Shown piece by piece: positions 5,553 through 8,374 of a DNA stretch of 8,374 nt; position 1 is the first letter of the stretch, and every line of letters begins with the position of its first letter. The DNA lies in contig CAYTFK010000309.1 in assembly GCA_964436865.1 (NCBI GenBank), forward strand, positions 1 through 8,374, written 5' to 3'. This DNA comes from JAXGPP01 sp964436865. GTDB lineage: Bacteria > Planctomycetota > Planctomycetia > Pirellulales > Thermoguttaceae. The notes under the pieces were generated by a model. The model did not search any database and was not told the origin of the DNA. It was given only the letters and a program-made list of their open reading frames with translations. The position numbers were made by a program, and so were the translations under genes.

Positions 5553-7415
5553 ATGTTTCTCGCCCGAAAGAGCCCCTCCCGTAAGCGCCGAGTGTCCCGC
5601 AGATTTGGCGTGGAGCCGCTCGAGCGCCGCGAGCTCCTGAGCATCAATCTGAGCGGCACCGAGCTGCAGATCCTCGGTACGGCCACGTCCGACACCGCGT
5701 CAGTATGGACCGCTCCCTATCTGATCTACGCCGAATTGAACGGCGTGCGACAGTCCTGGCTCATTTCGTCTGTCGCCTCGGTCTATTTCAGCGGGTACGA
5801 GGGCGGCGACACCTTCACCAACTACACCAATCTGCCGACTACCGCCTCCGGAGGCGCGGGGAACGATCGGATTACCGGGGGCACAGGCAGCGACACGATC
5901 TACGGTGGCGATGGCGACGATTTCCTCGACGGCGTCGCCGGCAACGACACACTCCGCGGCGGAAACGGCAATGACCGCTTGGAGGGGGGCGACGGAGTCG
6001 ACCTGCTTTACGGTGAATCCGGCGCCGACGTGCTCTACGGCGAACATGGCAATGACACCATCTATGGTGGAACCGGCAACGACACCGCGTACGCAGGCGC
6101 CGGCAATGACACGATTTATGGCGAGGCCGGCAACGACTACCTGTCTGGCGAGGACGGCGACGACACCATCTATGCTGGAGACGGCGACGACACCATCTAC
6201 GGCCATGGCGGAGTTGACCGGCTACACGGTGACAACGGCAACGACACCGTCTATGCCGGCAATGACAACGACTACGTTTACGGCGAAGCGGGCGACGATA
6301 CCCTTCACGGCGAGGCCGGTAACGACTACGTATACGGCGGCGACGACAACGATCGCGTGTATGGCGACGCGGGCAACGACCGTGTGTACGGCGAGGCCGG
6401 CAACGACCGTATCTACGGCGACGCAGGTGACGACCGCATCTACGGCGGCAACGGCGACGACCATCTCTATGGCGGCAGCGGCGCCGATCAGTTCGAGGGA
6501 GGCAGCGGCAGCGATACGCTCGTCAGCATTGACGCTGCCGCCACCGATACGCTCTTCGGCGGGTCCAACTCAGACAGTTTCTGGGCCGACAATTCCGACA
6601 CGATCTCGGATGCTACTGCCAGCGAGTTGGCCACCAACGTCCATCGCATTCGCAGTTTTGCCAACGGTGCCGACCGCACGCTGGACGGTGACCGCATCGC
6701 CGACCCGACTGACGGCACCGAATACAAGAACTTCGCCGACCGGCCGCTATTCGCTGTCGCCGGTCCCACCGCCAACGACATCGACCAAGGCTCCCTCGGC
6801 GACTGCTGGCTACTGGCCTCAATGGGGGCCATGGCCCAGGCCAATCCGAACGCGGTGCGGCAGACCGTAGTCGATCTGGGCGACGGCACCTATGCGGTCC
6901 GACTGGGCGGCAGCAGCTACTACCGTGTCGATGCCGACCTTCCGACTCGGAGCGCGACGAGCTGGACACCGGTCTACGGTGGGTTGGGCGTCGACAACAG
7001 CCTCTGGGCCGCCATCGTCGAGAAGGCTTTTGCGGACTACCGCGCGGGTGCCAACACCTATGCTTCGCTTGCCAGCGGGCCGGGCACGGAAGGACTCCGC
7101 GGAGTCAACGGCCAAAGTGTGGACTGGAATGCGTTTGACGAGTATGGCAGTGCCCAGGGCCTTGTCAATGATATCGCCAGCAAGTTCGATTCCGGCAGAG
7201 CCGTGGTATGCGGCATCGGGACGGTCGGTGGCGGGGCTCCGCTGATTGGCAATCACGCCTACACGGTAGTGGGTGTGAATCGCAACGCGGCGGGGACCGT
7301 CGTCTCCGTCGTACTTCGCAACCCGCACGGCCCCGCCGGGCCGGCGTCGGTAACCGTCACCCGGGCCCAGTTATACGCCTGTGTGGGCGATCTCTCGTGG
7401 GGCTCCGCCGCCTGA
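5553..7415 (+). CDS. RTX-repeat protein with C-terminal calpain-type (C2) cysteine protease domain
   Basis: The 620-residue protein has four zones. Residues 1-31 are basic and carry RRFGVEPLERRELLS, a variant of the planctomycete LEPR-XLL motif, found at the N-terminus of large, probably exported proteins. Residues 32-99 are a beta-rich lead-in. Residues 100-324 are 25 consecutive RTX nonapeptides (GGxGxDxxx), which in this family bind calcium and fold as a parallel beta-roll. After a linker, residues about 392-620 form a calpain-like protease: DQGSLGDCWLLAS with oxyanion Q412 and nucleophile C418, LWAAIVEKAFADY (484-496), GNHAYTVVGV with H568, and VLRNPHG with N590. C-to-H and H-to-N spacings of 150 and 22 residues are close to the 157 and 24 of human calpain-2. 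Oddities: calpains usually have NPWG where this has NPHG, and the chain stops 30 residues after the Asn. There is no hydrophobic signal peptide and no C-terminal type I secretion tail. It is probably exported and calcium-responsive; target unknown. Confidence 0.9.
   Translation: MFLARKSPSRKRRVSRRFGVEPLERRELLSINLSGTELQILGTATSDTASVWTAPYLIYAELNGVRQSWLISSVASVYFSGYEGGDTFTNYTNLPTTASGGAGNDRITGGTGSDTIYGGDGDDFLDGVAGNDTLRGGNGNDRLEGGDGVDLLYGESGADVLYGEHGNDTIYGGTGNDTAYAGAGNDTIYGEAGNDYLSGEDGDDTIYAGDGDDTIYGHGGVDRLHGDNGNDTVYAGNDNDYVYGEAGDDTLHGEAGNDYVYGGDDNDRVYGDAGNDRVYGEAGNDRIYGDAGDDRIYGGNGDDHLYGGSGADQFEGGSGSDTLVSIDAAATDTLFGGSNSDSFWADNSDTISDATASELATNVHRIRSFANGADRTLDGDRIADPTDGTEYKNFADRPLFAVAGPTANDIDQGSLGDCWLLASMGAMAQANPNAVRQTVVDLGDGTYAVRLGGSSYYRVDADLPTRSATSWTPVYGGLGVDNSLWAAIVEKAFADYRAGANTYASLASGPGTEGLRGVNGQSVDWNAFDEYGSAQGLVNDIASKFDSGRAVVCGIGTVGGGAPLIGNHAYTVVGVNRNAAGTVVSVVLRNPHGPAGPASVTVTRAQLYACVGDLSWGSAA
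5850..6524 (+). repeat. 25 tandem 27-base units encoding RTX nonapeptides
   Basis: This coding tandem repeat has a strict 9-codon period, without one insertion or deletion over 25 units. Every unit has Asp at position 6. Position 4 is Gly in all but two units (AGNDNDYVY and GGDDNDRVY, residues 235-243 and 262-270). Position 9 is very often Tyr (units such as GEAGNDTIY-type). The DNA copies differ at many third and some first codon positions, so the array is old and held by selection on the protein, not a fresh expansion. In known RTX proteins the GGxGxD turns bind calcium and each pair of units makes one coil of a beta-roll. Confidence 0.92.
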
Positions 7416-7496
7416 ACCCCGGCGTTGATTGCTGAATGAGTTTTCCGCTGCAAACATCAGTCGAAGTGCGGGCCTGCGAGCGTCATGACTGTGCCG

Positions 7497-8374
7497 TCAC
7501 AGATCGAGCGCAAAAAGGTGCGTTCCTGGACGCTGGTGGTTTCCAGCGGTAACCACAATCAGTTTGCCGAACGAGGAATCGACCGCTACCGCGCCGAAGT
7601 CAAGGAAGTCATTGGGACCGATTCCCGCGATTTGAGAGACTGTCTTCGCGGCGGCATGGATGATGTAGACACCCGAGATTGACAAAACCGCGTAGGAATC
7701 AGCGTCAACCGGCTGAATGGATACAACGTCGGCGACAGGCAGGCGACAGGATGTCAATGCGTTGCCACTCTCGATGGAGAGGATCTCGACATCGAGGTTC
7801 GGACCCGAGCACCCCCACAACATCAGGACCGAACCGTTTCGAACCACGTGCTTGAGCGACGTACGCTTCTCCCAGCCAGGTGACGCCGAAGCCAGACTCC
7901 ACTGCTCGATGGAATAGACAACCTGGTCGTCGGCCACGAGGCTGAAGACCGCCACGAATGTCTCGCTGCCCCCAGCAATCACACGCTCGATTGTCTTCCC
8001 GCCGGAAGTGGAGCGATAGGGGAACGTTCTCTGTTCGAATGCGGCGCCGCGCGCATCAACCGCGCGCAGGAGTGAAATGTCGTCGCAGACCCACGAGAAG
8101 AGAAAGCTCTCTGCAGTGGCGTCCACGAATTCGAGCTTCCATCCGCGAACATCAGCATCGGGTGGAATCGGGGCGCCGCTTTCGGCGTCGAACCTGAACA
8201 TGCCCTGGGGGCACCTCACGAAGTTCTGGGGCAGAATGGCTGCGCAGACACCGCGGGTATGCGCAACTGCACGAAAGGGATAACTCTTTGTCCTGTCGAA
8301 GTGCCAGACGACTCTTCCTGTTGCATAATCGAAGCAAGCCACAGAGGCCTGATACGCGCTCCGCGAACCTCGCA
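7497..8374 (-). CDS. Probable PQQ-like/WD-type beta-propeller protein, 5' end beyond the window
   Basis: The frame is open from the TGA at 7497-7499 to the right edge. A GTG at 8342 could be read as a start, but codons upstream of it stay open to the edge (…GSRSAYQAS), and no ribosome binding site precedes it, so the gene most likely begins outside the window. About 291 residues are visible. The first strand, VACFDYATGRVVWHF, matches the PQQ-type blade signature (VxxLDxxTGxxxWxF), and later strands such as MFRFDAESGAP, SIEQWSLASASPGWE, VEILSIESGNALTSCRL and GVYIIHAAAKTVSQI repeat the same beta pattern less clearly. No catalytic motif is seen. It faces the RTX-calpain gene tail to tail, with 81 bases between them and no clear terminator hairpin. 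The propeller fold is moderately supported; the role is unknown. Confidence 0.6.
   Translation of the reverse strand, partial: RGSRSAYQASVACFDYATGRVVWHFDRTKSYPFRAVAHTRGVCAAILPQNFVRCPQGMFRFDAESGAPIPPDADVRGWKLEFVDATAESFLFSWVCDDISLLRAVDARGAAFEQRTFPYRSTSGGKTIERVIAGGSETFVAVFSLVADDQVVYSIEQWSLASASPGWEKRTSLKHVVRNGSVLMLWGCSGPNLDVEILSIESGNALTSCRLPVADVVSIQPVDADSYAVLSISGVYIIHAAAKTVSQIAGIGPNDFLDFGAVAVDSSFGKLIVVTAGNHQRPGTHLFALDL

Noticed and set aside
5700..6464. Leftward Val/Ala-rich periodic frames and a rightward Thr/Ala/Met-rich frame across the RTX region.
   Set aside because: Their 9-residue periodicity is an echo of the 27-base RTX repeat in other frames; they have no ribosome binding sites or independent support.
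5850..6524. Regular 27-base repetition that could be taken for a CRISPR-like or minisatellite array.
   Set aside because: There are no unique spacers, copies diverge mostly at synonymous positions, and the period encodes the RTX nonapeptide exactly.
7416..7496. Terminator between the convergent RTX-calpain and propeller genes.
   Set aside because: Only a weak CAGTC/GACTG pairing with a 24-base loop is present, and no T-run follows; nothing here can be called with confidence.

Overview
The window is GC-rich bacterial DNA that most resembles a member of the Planctomycetota. Four things point there. One protein starts with a variant of the planctomycete 'LEPR-XLL' N-terminal motif. There is a long YVTN-propeller/phosphoesterase fusion. 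There is a short secreted ceramidase-like protein. There is a secreted TIM-barrel protein of the sugar phosphate isomerase/epimerase type. This assignment rests on family knowledge, not on a marker gene.

Layout: (i) bases 1-110 hold at most the tail of a rightward gene. (ii) Bases 111-5363 carry three leftward genes. In transcription order they are a secreted xylose-isomerase-like TIM-barrel protein (4500-5363), a neutral/alkaline ceramidase-like hydrolase (3020-4483, 16 bases downstream), and a YVTN beta-propeller fused to a PF04185-type phosphoesterase (111-2888, 131 bases downstream, with its own strong ribosome binding site and a possible own promoter). All three start with a signal peptide, so the group looks like an export-targeted hydrolytic set. 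(iii) Bases 5364-5552 are a divergent regulatory region with a perfect 8-base inverted repeat. (iv) Bases 5553-7415 encode, rightward, a 620-residue protein with an LEPR-XLL-like N-terminus, 25 uninterrupted RTX calcium-binding nonapeptides and a C-terminal calpain-type (C2) cysteine protease domain with a complete Cys/His/Asn triad. (v) Bases 7497-8374 hold the 3' part of a leftward, probably PQQ-like beta-propeller gene that runs off the right edge and converges on the protease gene.

The most notable item is the RTX-calpain fusion, in which a calcium-binding roll is joined to a protease of a family best known for calcium control. The leftward group could act on phospho- or sphingolipid-like material outside the cytoplasm: a phosphoesterase would remove a headgroup and a ceramidase-like amidase would cleave the N-acyl bond. 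That pathway is inference only. No RNA genes, insertion sequences, CRISPR arrays or origins were seen, and no gene-free stretch exceeds 190 bases.
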